A program made the translations under genes and the position numbers. A stretch of DNA of 64,000 nucleotides from Pseudarcicella hirudinis. Its GTDB lineage: Bacteria; Bacteroidota; Bacteroidia; Cytophagales; Spirosomataceae. The notes below the pieces were generated by a model. The model had not been told where the DNA came from and did not search any database. It worked only from the letters and a program-made list of their open reading frames with translations. Shown in pieces: positions 17,275 to 25,551 of this stretch. How positions within the stretch are numbered: position 1 is the first letter of the stretch; each line of letters opens with the position of its first letter. The DNA lies in the NCBI RefSeq assembly GCF_900115665.1, contig NZ_FOXH01000004.1, positions 1-64,000 on the forward strand, in the 5' to 3' direction.

Positions 17275-18269
17275 ATTACAAAAAACAAATATTAACCCCG
17301 GAGGCATTAAAGGCCTGTGAGAAAATGAATGCCTTGGGTTCACAAAGAACACCATTCATTTTCATCATTGATTACGGGATGAATCATCCGGAGGTATTCA
17401 CCTTTGAAGAACTGGAAAAGAAGAATATTTTTTTCAAAATTAACGATACGACTAATTATTCTTCCGAAGCTAACCAATATCTTCACGATACTTCTCTCAA
17501 AAAATTTCCGATTAGTTTCGAGGCTTATCACCAGGCATTCGGAACGGTAAAGCACCATTTACAAAGAGGAGACAGCTTTCTGATTAACCTCACTCAGCCT
17601 ACTCCTGTAGAAACTGAGATGAGTTTACTCGAAATTTTTGAAAGAAGTCAGGCGAAATATAAACTTTATTTTCAGGATCAGTTTGTCTTATTTTCTCCTG
17701 AAACTTTCGTCGGTATTCAAAACGGGATTATTTCTTCTCATCCCATGAAAGGTACCATCTCTGCCAACATTCCGAATGCCGAAGAAGAGATTCTGAAAAA
17801 TAAAAAGGAACTGGCCGAACATACCACAATCGTAGATTTGATCCGGAATGATATCAGCATGGTTGCCGAAAAAGTATGGGTTGAACGTTTCAGATATATT
17901 GACAGAATTACTACCAACGACGGAGATTTGTTACAGGTAAGCTCTGAAATATGCGGAATTTTACCGAAAAACTATCATCATCAGCTCGGTACGCTTTTAT
18001 TCAGGATGCTTCCCGCAGGATCTATCACAGGAGCTCCTAAACCTCAGACAATTGAAATTATCAGAGAAGCAGAAGGTTATAACCGGGGATTCTATACAGG
18101 TGTTTTCGGGATTTTTGACGGAGAAAATCTTGATAGTTCTGTGATGATACGATTCATTGAAAAAACAAAAGATGGTCTCATTTTTAAAAGTGGAGGCGGT
18201 ATTACCGTATTTTCAGACGAACAGTCTGAATATCAGGAAATGATTGATAAAGTTTATTTATCTTTTTAA
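17271..18269 (+). CDS. pabB: Aminodeoxychorismate synthase component I
   Basis: 332 residues from the TTG at 17271; an in-frame ATG at 17325 is the alternative. It is the chorismate-binding domain with little of the N-terminal domain seen in anthranilate synthases. Key segments are SHPMKGTI, the catalytic-site DLIRNDIS, and AGSITGAPKPQTIEII with FYTGVFGIFDG. It transfers ammonia to chorismate to give 4-amino-4-deoxychorismate for folate. The next gene is a class IV aminotransferase, which supports PabB over TrpE. Confidence 0.88.
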   Translation: MNYKKQILTPEALKACEKMNALGSQRTPFIFIIDYGMNHPEVFTFEELEKKNIFFKINDTTNYSSEANQYLHDTSLKKFPISFEAYHQAFGTVKHHLQRGDSFLINLTQPTPVETEMSLLEIFERSQAKYKLYFQDQFVLFSPETFVGIQNGIISSHPMKGTISANIPNAEEEILKNKKELAEHTTIVDLIRNDISMVAEKVWVERFRYIDRITTNDGDLLQVSSEICGILPKNYHHQLGTLLFRMLPAGSITGAPKPQTIEIIREAEGYNRGFYTGVFGIFDGENLDSSVMIRFIEKTKDGLIFKSGGGITVFSDEQSEYQEMIDKVYLSF

Positions 18270-18319
18270 ATTAAGCCCCGGGATCAGAAATCAGATTAAA
18301 ACAAACACTCTCATACGTT

Positions 18320-18916
18320 ATGAAACTTCTTGAAACAATACAGGTAAGTGACGGGAAAATGCTGAACATAGCCTACCACTCTGCCAGATTCAACAGGGCA
18401 AGAGAGGAACTATTTGAAGTAATAACAGAAATTCACCTGGAAAAGATTATAGGGATTCCCTCCCAATTCAAACAAGGGCTTTTCCGATGCAGGGTAATTT
18501 ATGATGAGCGGATTGAAGAAGTAAGTTTTACGCCATACCAATATAAAGACGTTAAAAAACTTAAAGTTGTTGAAGCTCCTCATATTTCTTATCACTACAA
18601 ATGGGCAGACCGCAAAGAATTTTCTGACCTGTTGACACTCCACCCCGAAGCAGACGAAATCCTGATTGCGCAAAATGGCTTGCTTACTGATTGTACCATC
18701 GCCAATCTTGCATTCTGGAATGGAAAATCCTGGATTACTCCCTCCAGTCCGTTGCTTAAAGGAACCCGGAGGCAGCAACTGCTTGACCAGAAACTGATTA
18801 CGGAAAATGAAATAAAGATTTCAGACCTTAAGAAATACAAAAAGGTCTGTCTGATTAATACTTTCCGGGAATTAGACCCTGAAAATTCAATTGATTGCAA
18901 GGGAATCATTTACTAA
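18320..18916 (+). CDS. pabC: Class IV aminotransferase, probable aminodeoxychorismate lyase
   Basis: 198 residues, a short PLP-dependent fold type IV protein. YHYKWADRKEF (near residue 95) contains the likely PLP lysine. EADEILIAQNGLLTDCTIANLAFW and SPLLKGTRRQQLL are the family's C-terminal cofactor and substrate segments (E-x-x-x-x-N/T region and L-x-G-T-R-R). It lies 50 bases after pabB, so the expected role is release of pyruvate from aminodeoxychorismate to give p-aminobenzoate. A branched-chain or D-amino-acid aminotransferase is unlikely at this length. Confidence 0.85.
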   Translation: MKLLETIQVSDGKMLNIAYHSARFNRAREELFEVITEIHLEKIIGIPSQFKQGLFRCRVIYDERIEEVSFTPYQYKDVKKLKVVEAPHISYHYKWADRKEFSDLLTLHPEADEILIAQNGLLTDCTIANLAFWNGKSWITPSSPLLKGTRRQQLLDQKLITENEIKISDLKKYKKVCLINTFRELDPENSIDCKGIIY

Positions 18917-18930
18917 GCCGGCAATAGTAA

Positions 18931-18964
18931 TTTGTGATTCTTCTGGCTATTTTCTTTATTTTTG
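18931..18964 (+). promoter_or_regulatory. TTTG / TAnnTTTG promoter for the RecD-like helicase
   Basis: TTTG at 18931-18934 and TATTTTTG at 18957-18964 are 22 bases apart. The ATG at 18969 follows by only four bases, so the predicted transcript would be leaderless or nearly so. Confidence 0.5.
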
Positions 18965-18968
18965 CGAT

Positions 18969-20402
18969 ATGTCAGAACAACCAACTCCCTCATTCCTCCT
19001 CCGGCAAAAATTTCCATTTGAACCAACAGACAGTCAGGTTGAGTTATTCAAAAAAATGGATGATTTTTTGTTGAATGATGATGATTTCGGACCTATTTGT
19101 TTTCTCCTGAAAGGTTATGCAGGAACGGGAAAAACAACTGTTATCAGTTCAATCATTAAGGTTCTGCCAAAATTTGGTTACAAATCAATTCTTTTGGCAC
19201 CTACCGGACGGGCCGCTAAGGTAATGAGCAATTATTCCAGGAAAAAAGCCCAGACCATTCATAAAAAGATTTACAGACAGGTTGCCAATCAATATACCGG
19301 AAACCTGGAATTTCAACGTCAGAATAACTACGCAACCAATACCATTTTTATCGTTGATGAGGCTTCAATGATTTCTGATGATGCCGAATTTGGCACAGCA
19401 GGATTACTGACCGATCTGATGGAATTTGCTTTCACTCATCCTGAAAGCGGACATACAGGTAATAAAATCATTTTTGTCGGAGATACCGCCCAGCTTCCTC
19501 CGGTCGGGAAATTGATGTCGCCCGCGCTGGAGCGGGATTACATGGAAGGTCAGTTTCATATTGCTTGTCTGGAGCAGGAATTGACGGAGGTTATGCGTCA
19601 GGATTCAGCTTCGGGGATTCTCTTTAATGCTACCAATCTTCGTTCCCTGCTCAAAGTTGAAAAACCTGCTATCAGTTTCAACACAAAGGGTTTTCGAGAT
19701 TTTTATAAAATGACCAGTGAAAAACTGGAAGACGGTTTAACTTATGCTTACCGGAAATTTACCAGGGAAAATACCATTATTCTAACCCGCTCCAATAAAA
19801 CCGCAGTACAGTATAACCGATATATCCGTCAGAGAATTTTCTTTCAGGAAGATGAATTATCTACGGGAGATTTATTGATGATTGTGAGAAACAATTATCA
19901 CTGGCTGGATGAGGATTCTCCGGCAGGATTTCTGGCCAACGGGGATTTTGTGGAAGTAATGAAATTAAGAGGCATTGAGGAAATGCATGGTTTCAGGTTT
20001 GCAACACTATCTCTGCGTTTGCTGGATTATGAAGAACATCCTGAAATAGAAGCTAAGGTTTTACTGGATACACTTTATTCAAATTCTCCGGCCATGTCTA
20101 AAGAAGACAACAAATTACTCTATGAGTCTGTTGTACAGGACTATGCCCATATAACCAGTAAAAAAGAACGGAATGAGGAAATAAGAAAAGATCCTTATCT
20201 GAATGCTTTGCAAATAAAGTTTGCTTACGCGCTGACTTGCCACAAGTCTCAGGGTGGACAATGGAATGCTGTATTTATTGACCAGGGTTATCTTACCGAT
20301 GAAATGATTAATGAAGATTTTATCAGATGGCTTTACACAGCAATTACCCGTGCTACCCATGAGGTTTTTTTATTGAATTTTCACCAGGATTTCTTTGATT
20401 AA
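18969..20402 (+). CDS. RecD-like / PIF1-type ATP-dependent DNA helicase
   Basis: 477 residues from the ATG at 18969. An upstream in-frame ATG at 18891 overlaps pabC and precedes the promoter, so it is rejected. The superfamily 1 helicase motifs are Walker A GYAGTGKTT (49-57), Ia LAPTGRAAKV, Walker B IFIVDEASM, III FVGDTAQLPPVG, IV region TRSNKTAVQYNRYIR, and the C-terminal UvrD_C_2 motifs YALTCHKSQGGQW and LYTAITRATH. It is short compared with RecD of RecBCD, as is usual for Bacteroidota standalone RecD-like helicases. It would unwind DNA 5' to 3' in repair; the partner is unknown. Confidence 0.9.
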   Translation: MSEQPTPSFLLRQKFPFEPTDSQVELFKKMDDFLLNDDDFGPICFLLKGYAGTGKTTVISSIIKVLPKFGYKSILLAPTGRAAKVMSNYSRKKAQTIHKKIYRQVANQYTGNLEFQRQNNYATNTIFIVDEASMISDDAEFGTAGLLTDLMEFAFTHPESGHTGNKIIFVGDTAQLPPVGKLMSPALERDYMEGQFHIACLEQELTEVMRQDSASGILFNATNLRSLLKVEKPAISFNTKGFRDFYKMTSEKLEDGLTYAYRKFTRENTIILTRSNKTAVQYNRYIRQRIFFQEDELSTGDLLMIVRNNYHWLDEDSPAGFLANGDFVEVMKLRGIEEMHGFRFATLSLRLLDYEEHPEIEAKVLLDTLYSNSPAMSKEDNKLLYESVVQDYAHITSKKERNEEIRKDPYLNALQIKFAYALTCHKSQGGQWNAVFIDQGYLTDEMINEDFIRWLYTAITRATHEVFLLNFHQDFFD

Positions 20403-20414
20403 TGATTCAGGAAA

Positions 20415-20466
20415 GCATAAAACTCTCATTAAACTCAGTTTCAGGGAGTTTTATGCCTGATAAAAG
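20415..20466. terminator. Bidirectional hairpin between helicase and marR genes
   Basis: A perfect 11-bp stem GCATAAAACTC (20415-20425) / GAGTTTTATGC (20456-20466) encloses a smaller AAACT/AGTTT hairpin. It lies between the convergent stops. Confidence 0.65.
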
Positions 20467-20470
20467 AATT

Positions 20471-20998
20471 TCAGCTATTTCCTTTCACAACCATCTGCAT
20501 ATCATTTGCAAATTTAGGACGATTATTTCCCTGTGCTTCTACTTCTGTAACCAATTCCTCAAGGATATCTTTCAGAACCGACAGCTTCTCCTGTCCTAAT
20601 ATTTCCCCGATTTTCTTATCTATATATAAGGAACATCCTTTCCAGTCTAAAATAAACTGCCCACCTGCCTGCGTAAGTGTAACAATGGTTGCCCGTGCAT
20701 CTTTCGGATGTTTTGCTGTCTCTATAAAACCATATTCCACCAATTCCTTAACCATTTTACTCATGGCCTGCTTGGTAACATTAGCTCTTTTGGCTAATTC
20801 ATTATTAGTTGTACCATCCAGATCAAGATTTACCAATAAAATCAAATGCCCGACCTTAAATCCGTCATATCCCAATGAGGATAAATATTCATTGGCTAAC
20901 TCCGACATATATCTGTAAGATTTATTCAAAAGTCGGCCCATCAATTTATTTCTATGCGATTTAAATTCCATTAGTTTCTGCTTCAAATCTTCTGTCAT
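20471..20998 (-). CDS. MarR family regulator of the efflux operon
   Basis: 175 residues from the ATG at 20998 (MTEDLKQKL). An in-frame ATG at 21037 would add 13 unlike residues. The winged HTH is at TTNNELAKRANVTKQAMSKMVKELVEYGFIE, followed by the wing HPKDARATIVTLT (D-x-R). MarR dimers release DNA when they bind small lipophilic or phenolic ligands. It is divergent from the efflux operon, and palindromes lie on that operon's promoter, so repression of efflux and of itself is the natural inference. Confidence 0.9.
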   Translation of the reverse strand: MTEDLKQKLMEFKSHRNKLMGRLLNKSYRYMSELANEYLSSLGYDGFKVGHLILLVNLDLDGTTNNELAKRANVTKQAMSKMVKELVEYGFIETAKHPKDARATIVTLTQAGGQFILDWKGCSLYIDKKIGEILGQEKLSVLKDILEELVTEVEAQGNNRPKFANDMQMVVKGNS

Positions 20999-21147
20999 GG
21001 CTTTTCTATGTGCATTTATTGGTAATTGAATGAGCAATTTAGGATTTATTTCACATTTAATTTAAACATTCTCCTACCAGTAATCAATAATTATTTTCTA
21101 AGTATCTATTTATTTTTTTGCCAAAATTAATACAAAAAAAAATAATT

Positions 21148-21189
21148 GTCAACTTACTTGACTTTTTTAGTCAACTTAGTTTACATTTG
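21148..21189 (+). promoter_or_regulatory. Efflux-operon promoter overlapped by overlapping palindromic operators
   Basis: GTCAA (21148-21152)-N5-TTGAC (21158-21162), and TTGACT (21158-21163)-N5-AGTCAA (21169-21174), form two overlapping inverted repeats that share the middle half-site. The shared TTG (21158-21160) is also the -33 element of a promoter whose -7 box is TACATTTG (21182-21189), 21 bases on. A MarR dimer here would block RNA polymerase directly. Confidence 0.7.
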
Positions 21190-21337
21190 TACCGTCAATC
21201 AAGTTTACTATCTAATCAATAGCATGAATTGATGAGCGAAACTGAGCGAAACTCTCAAACCAAAATTCTTTAGTTTTTCTCTTTAATTAGTTTAAAAACA
21301 TACCGTCATCGCTCAACATTCACAAAATCAAACAAAC
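21190..21337 (+). other. Leader of the efflux operon with a tandem decamer
   Basis: About 140 bases between promoter and emrA-like start. It contains the exact tandem repeat GAGCGAAACT at 21234-21243 and 21244-21253. No gene or clear terminator hairpin is visible. The leader is long for a plain promoter and could carry post-transcriptional control. Confidence 0.4.
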
Positions 21338-22378
21338 ATGGAAAATCAAAGTCCAATCAAAAAGTATTTACCAAAAGTTATTCTGGTTGTTGTTCTGGTT
21401 GCAGGAGCATTTTTAGGTTATTCAAAATATAAATACGCTCAAACGCACGAAGATACAGACAACGCTCAGGTTGAAACCTATTTCGTACCGGTACTTCCAC
21501 GTATGGCTGGTTATGTAAAAAGCGTAAGTGTTAAAGATTACGACAATGTTCAAAAGGATCAGTTACTCGTTGAAATTGATACAGACGAGGCAAAATTAGC
21601 GTTAGATGAAATGGAAGCTGATTTAGTGCAGGCTCAGACTGACGTTGAAAATGCTAAAGCAAATATTCAAAACCTTCAATTGGTAATCCGTTCAAACGAA
21701 GCGAATCTTAAAGCCAGTATTTTAAGAAGAGATAAAGCCAAAAAAGATGCTGATCGTGATGCAGCTTTAGTAGCAGACCATGCTATTACACGCAAACAAT
21801 CTGATGATACAAAATCTGCTTATGAGGTACTTGCTGCACAATATGAGGCAGGTGTAAGTGACCTGACTGCTTCAAAATCCCGTTTGCCAATCCTGACTTC
21901 AATCCTTCATAAAGCAGAAGCTTCACTGACCATCAAAAAGGTTAAAATTGATCAGCAGAAACTAAAACTTTCATATGCAAAGGTATATGCTCCGGCTTCT
22001 GGCAAAATCGGACGTAAGAACGTAGAGGTAGGTCAGTTCATTCAGGCAAGTCAACCGCTGATGACCATTGTGAAAGATTCTACATTCTGGGTTATTGCCA
22101 ACTTTAAAGAAACGCAGGTTGAGCATCTTAAAATCGGAGACGTAGCTGAATTGAAACTGGATGCTTATCCTGAAATTAAACTGGAAGGAAAAATTGCCTC
22201 AATTGCAGAAGCAACAGGTGCAAAATCTTCATTACTTCCTCCGGATAATGCTTCGGGTAACTTTGTGAAAGTAACACAGCGTGTTCCGGTTAAAATAGAG
22301 ATTATTGACTTCCAGAAACACCTTGACATTCTCAGAGCCGGACTTTCATTAGAAGTTTCTGTAGAACTGAAAAAATAG
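21338..22378 (+). CDS. HlyD/EmrA family membrane fusion protein
   Basis: 346 residues. A short cytoplasmic N-terminus and one membrane helix (about 10-27, LPKVILVVVLVAGAFLGYSK) precede the barrel-sandwich domain (DTDNAQVETYFVPVLPRMAGYV). A coiled-coil hairpin follows (about 80-190). The second half of the lipoyl-like domain has YAPASGKIGRKNVEVGQF, and the beta-barrel domain is last. It links the inner membrane MFS pump to the outer membrane channel. It is the first gene of a three-gene operon with the MFS (73-base gap) and TolC genes. Confidence 0.94.
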   Translation: MENQSPIKKYLPKVILVVVLVAGAFLGYSKYKYAQTHEDTDNAQVETYFVPVLPRMAGYVKSVSVKDYDNVQKDQLLVEIDTDEAKLALDEMEADLVQAQTDVENAKANIQNLQLVIRSNEANLKASILRRDKAKKDADRDAALVADHAITRKQSDDTKSAYEVLAAQYEAGVSDLTASKSRLPILTSILHKAEASLTIKKVKIDQQKLKLSYAKVYAPASGKIGRKNVEVGQFIQASQPLMTIVKDSTFWVIANFKETQVEHLKIGDVAELKLDAYPEIKLEGKIASIAEATGAKSSLLPPDNASGNFVKVTQRVPVKIEIIDFQKHLDILRAGLSLEVSVELKK

Positions 22379-22450
22379 TTTAAGAGTCAGCCATAAAGCA
22401 GAATATCTCTGTCTTTACAACTGTTCATTTAAACTTTAAACGCAAAGATT

Positions 22451-24034
22451 ATGTCATCGGTAAAAGGTTTCGCAAAATTTATAATCGTTCTCACGACGAT
22501 CACAGCGGCGATAATGGAGCTGTTGGATACGACCATCGTGAACGTTGCCCTAAACCAAATGGCTGGTTCTTTAGGAGCAACAATTGAGGACATCGCCTGG
22601 GTAATTACTTCTTATGCCATCGCAAACGTAATTATCATCCCAATGACGGGATTTCTGGGAGAATATTTCGGTAGAAAAACATATTATCTGACCTCTATGA
22701 TTCTCTTTGGTATCGCTTCATATTTCTGCGGTGCCTCTCATGGATTATGGGAGCTGGTATTCTGGAGATTTATCCAGGGTATCGGAGGTGGAGCGCTTCT
22801 TTCTACTTCTCAGGCCATTTTATTTGATGCTTTTACACCACAGGACAGACCAATGGCTTCCGGGCTGTTTGGGATGGGGATTATTTTAGGACCAACACTC
22901 GGACCTGTAATTGGTGGGTACATCGTTGATAACTTTACCTGGCAGCAAATATTCTTCGTAAACATTCCGATTTGTATCTTAGCAAGTATTCTGACCATAG
23001 TCTTTATTGATAAAAAGGAAGGGGAAGGACAGAAAAAGCACCTCATAACCATAGATTATACAGGTATTTTTCTTCTCACGCTGGGGATTGGTTCTTTACA
23101 GTATGTACTTGAAAAAGGTGAATCTGAAGATTGGTTTCAATCCCGTCAGATTGTAACCGTCAGTCTTTTGGCCGCGATAGGACTTATAGGCTTTATCTGG
23201 AGAGAATTAACAACAGACCACCCGGTTGTAAACCTGAAAATCTTTAATCACAAAGTTTTTGCTGTTTCAACCATTTTTACACTGGTTGCAGGGTTTGGTT
23301 TGTTTACTTCGGTCTTCGTTTATCCGGTATTGGTACAACGTATCAATGGATTTACACCTTATGAAACCGGGCTTTCATTACTTTTCCCGACATTGGCCGG
23401 GGTCGTACTTTTTCCACTCATGGGAAAAAGGATGTCGAAAGGAGATTCTCCTATTCCGTACATGACTATTGGTATTTTGTTCTTTATCTTCTTCGGATTT
23501 TACAGTGCAACAGCCACAACAGATATGGGAAGATGGGATTTCTTTCCGATGCAGTTAATGAGGATCATAGGAGTTGCAATGCTTCAGATGCCGCTCATTA
23601 ATCAGGCAGTGGCCGGTCTTAAGCCAAGTGAATATCCGACAGGTATTGCTTTGACAAACATGATCCGTCAGCTGGGTGGGGCTTTCGGGATTGCACTCGC
23701 CAATAACTTTACCACCAACCGTGCTGCACAGCACCGTTCGGATCTGATGGCAAATATGGTGCAGGAAAATCCTTTGTTTAACGAAAGAGTATCAAATGCA
23801 GCAAGGAACATGATTAACCTTACGGGAGACGCTTATACAGCTACCACAAAGGCTTATATGCAAATTGAAATGGCAGTTAATAAGCAGGCATATTACCTCG
23901 CTTATCTTGATACTTTCAGATTGGTTTCAATCTTTTTCGTATTCGTTCTGCCCTTCCTCTTTTTGCTGAAAGGTAAAAAAGTTTCAGCCGAAGAAGCAAA
24001 AGCAGTAGCCAAAGCAGCCGCAGAAAGTCATTAA
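22451..24034 (+). CDS. DHA2-type MFS drug:H+ antiporter (EmrB/QacA family)
   Basis: 527 residues with 14 predicted membrane helices. ELLDTTIVNVALNQMAGSLGA is the DHA2 motif in helix 1 (L-D-x-T-x-V-N-V-A). GEYFGRKTYYLTSMILFG is motif A, and FGMGIILGPTLGPVIGGYIVDN is the antiporter motif C. It exports hydrophobic compounds through the HlyD partner and TolC, driven by the proton gradient. The Ala/Lys-rich tail (EEAKAVAKAAAESH) is cytoplasmic. The substrate is unknown; the MarR control suggests toxic lipophiles. Confidence 0.93.
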   Translation: MSSVKGFAKFIIVLTTITAAIMELLDTTIVNVALNQMAGSLGATIEDIAWVITSYAIANVIIIPMTGFLGEYFGRKTYYLTSMILFGIASYFCGASHGLWELVFWRFIQGIGGGALLSTSQAILFDAFTPQDRPMASGLFGMGIILGPTLGPVIGGYIVDNFTWQQIFFVNIPICILASILTIVFIDKKEGEGQKKHLITIDYTGIFLLTLGIGSLQYVLEKGESEDWFQSRQIVTVSLLAAIGLIGFIWRELTTDHPVVNLKIFNHKVFAVSTIFTLVAGFGLFTSVFVYPVLVQRINGFTPYETGLSLLFPTLAGVVLFPLMGKRMSKGDSPIPYMTIGILFFIFFGFYSATATTDMGRWDFFPMQLMRIIGVAMLQMPLINQAVAGLKPSEYPTGIALTNMIRQLGGAFGIALANNFTTNRAAQHRSDLMANMVQENPLFNERVSNAARNMINLTGDAYTATTKAYMQIEMAVNKQAYYLAYLDTFRLVSIFFVFVLPFLFLLKGKKVSAEEAKAVAKAAAESH

Positions 24035-24137
24035 CAGACTCGCGGTTCCGATATAAAATCAGTCAAATTTCTCCAGGAAACATTTTAATAAAACGATAAG
24101 TTTTTGGGAAATTTTAACCATAGGCTTTTCAATTCAA

Positions 24138-25457
24138 ATGAAGACAAACAAATTATTCATACTTTTTTCTCTCTTAGCGGTACAACAGGGATTTGCCCAA
24201 GGGAAAACCGATGAAGCGCTGAATCAGTTAATCCGCTCAGCCATTGAATATTCTCCGAAAATTAAAGAACAGCAGCAAACCATTCTGATCGGAGATTATA
24301 AAACCAGAATTCATCAGGCTAATGAAAAACCAAATATCGCCGGTGAAGTCGGGGTTACCCGTTTCGATCCGGTAGCAAAAGCAACTTTGGGCGGTACAAC
24401 CATTCAGTTTCAGCCAAATATGAACTATAATGCCAATGTAGGGGCAAATTATACAGTTTATGATTGGGGTAAGAATGCGCTGGAAGTTGAAAAATCAAAA
24501 CTTGAAACAGAACTCTCTAAGACGAATGTAGAAGGTTTGAAAAATATCTATGCTTATCAGGTGGCAAATCTGTACTATGGAATTGTCTATCTGCAAAAAG
24601 CCATCGAGGTACAGAAACAGCAATTGAAACTGGTAAATGATAACGAGAAAATCATCAGTGATCGTTTGAAACAAGGTGATGCATTGGATTACGATCAGAT
24701 TTCAGTTCAGGTTCGTTATAAAAATGCAGAATCCCGTTTAGCTGATTTACAAAGCCAGTTAGAACGTCAGTATATCTATCTTAATTCATTGGTCGGAAAA
24801 GATATCCGTGGCAGTATCACTGCTCAGACCACCTTTGATTTAGGCTTGCCGGAGCTGACAGTTGACAATGCCTATAATGATGCTCAAACTTCAAACTTTG
24901 ATCTGAAAACTTTGAAAGAGAAAGATCTTATTTACGAAAGAGATGTTAAACTTTCACAAATGAGTCTGGCTCCAAGTCTTGTTGCAAATGGTTCTGTTGG
25001 TATCAAAAACGGTTATTTCCCAAGAATTAACGGAGAAATCCCTTCATTTTCAGACGACTTTAAACTAAACTCTGTTTTGGGTATCAAACTGAATATTCCG
25101 ATTTATAGCGGGAAAAAAGGTGCTTACAACACTTCTATTGCTAAATTGAACCGTGAAATGCTGAAATATAGCGTGGACGTAACCAATCAGGCATTAAGAC
25201 GTGATTTGGAACAAGCTCAGAATGATCTGAAAACTGCTCAGGAAAAAATGGATTTGTCTGAAAAAACTGTATTTCAGGCAGATTATGCACTTAAACTGGC
25301 AGAATCCCGTTTTAAGAACGGTGTCATTACCAATGTAGAAATTGAATCGGCGCAAACCGCTCTGAAAGAAGCTCAGTTAACCCAGTTACAATACCAATAT
25401 CAGATAGTTTTAGCAAAACTGGAAATCAACCGTCTGACGGGGGTTAAATTCTGGTAG
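24138..25457 (+). CDS. TolC family outer membrane efflux protein
   Basis: 439 residues with a signal peptide (MKTNKLFILFSLLAVQQGFAQ). There are two repeats of long alpha-helical hairpins with small strand segments, as in TolC. Typical OEP segments are ANLYYGIVYLQKAIEVQKQQL near 145 and AESRFKNGVITNVEIESAQTALKEAQL near 395. It forms the outer membrane exit duct of the efflux complex encoded by the two preceding genes. Confidence 0.92.
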   Translation: MKTNKLFILFSLLAVQQGFAQGKTDEALNQLIRSAIEYSPKIKEQQQTILIGDYKTRIHQANEKPNIAGEVGVTRFDPVAKATLGGTTIQFQPNMNYNANVGANYTVYDWGKNALEVEKSKLETELSKTNVEGLKNIYAYQVANLYYGIVYLQKAIEVQKQQLKLVNDNEKIISDRLKQGDALDYDQISVQVRYKNAESRLADLQSQLERQYIYLNSLVGKDIRGSITAQTTFDLGLPELTVDNAYNDAQTSNFDLKTLKEKDLIYERDVKLSQMSLAPSLVANGSVGIKNGYFPRINGEIPSFSDDFKLNSVLGIKLNIPIYSGKKGAYNTSIAKLNREMLKYSVDVTNQALRRDLEQAQNDLKTAQEKMDLSEKTVFQADYALKLAESRFKNGVITNVEIESAQTALKEAQLTQLQYQYQIVLAKLEINRLTGVKFW

Positions 25458-25463
25458 GCAGAC

Positions 25464-25541
25464 AAGGTATGAATTATGAGTCAGGTAGAGTACCTCTTTC
25501 CTTGAGTAAAATACTTAATCATTAGTCATAATTCATACCTT
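25464..25541. repeat. Long inverted repeat with two inner hairpins
   Basis: A perfect 16-bp stem AAGGTATGAATTATGA (25464-25479) / TCATAATTCATACCTT (25526-25541) encloses two mini-hairpins, AGGTA-gag-TACCT (25483-25495) and AGTA-aaa-TACT (25505-25515). The result is a cloverleaf-like fold. It fills the gap between tolC and the barrel gene. It could be a terminator, an mRNA processing element or a small mobile repeat. Confidence 0.6.
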
Positions 25542-25551
25542 AACCATTTTC

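Noticed and set aside
18891-18968. N-terminal extension of the helicase frame starting at 18891
   Set aside because: It overlaps the end of pabC and lies upstream of an exact -7 promoter box; the ATG at 18969 fits the family.
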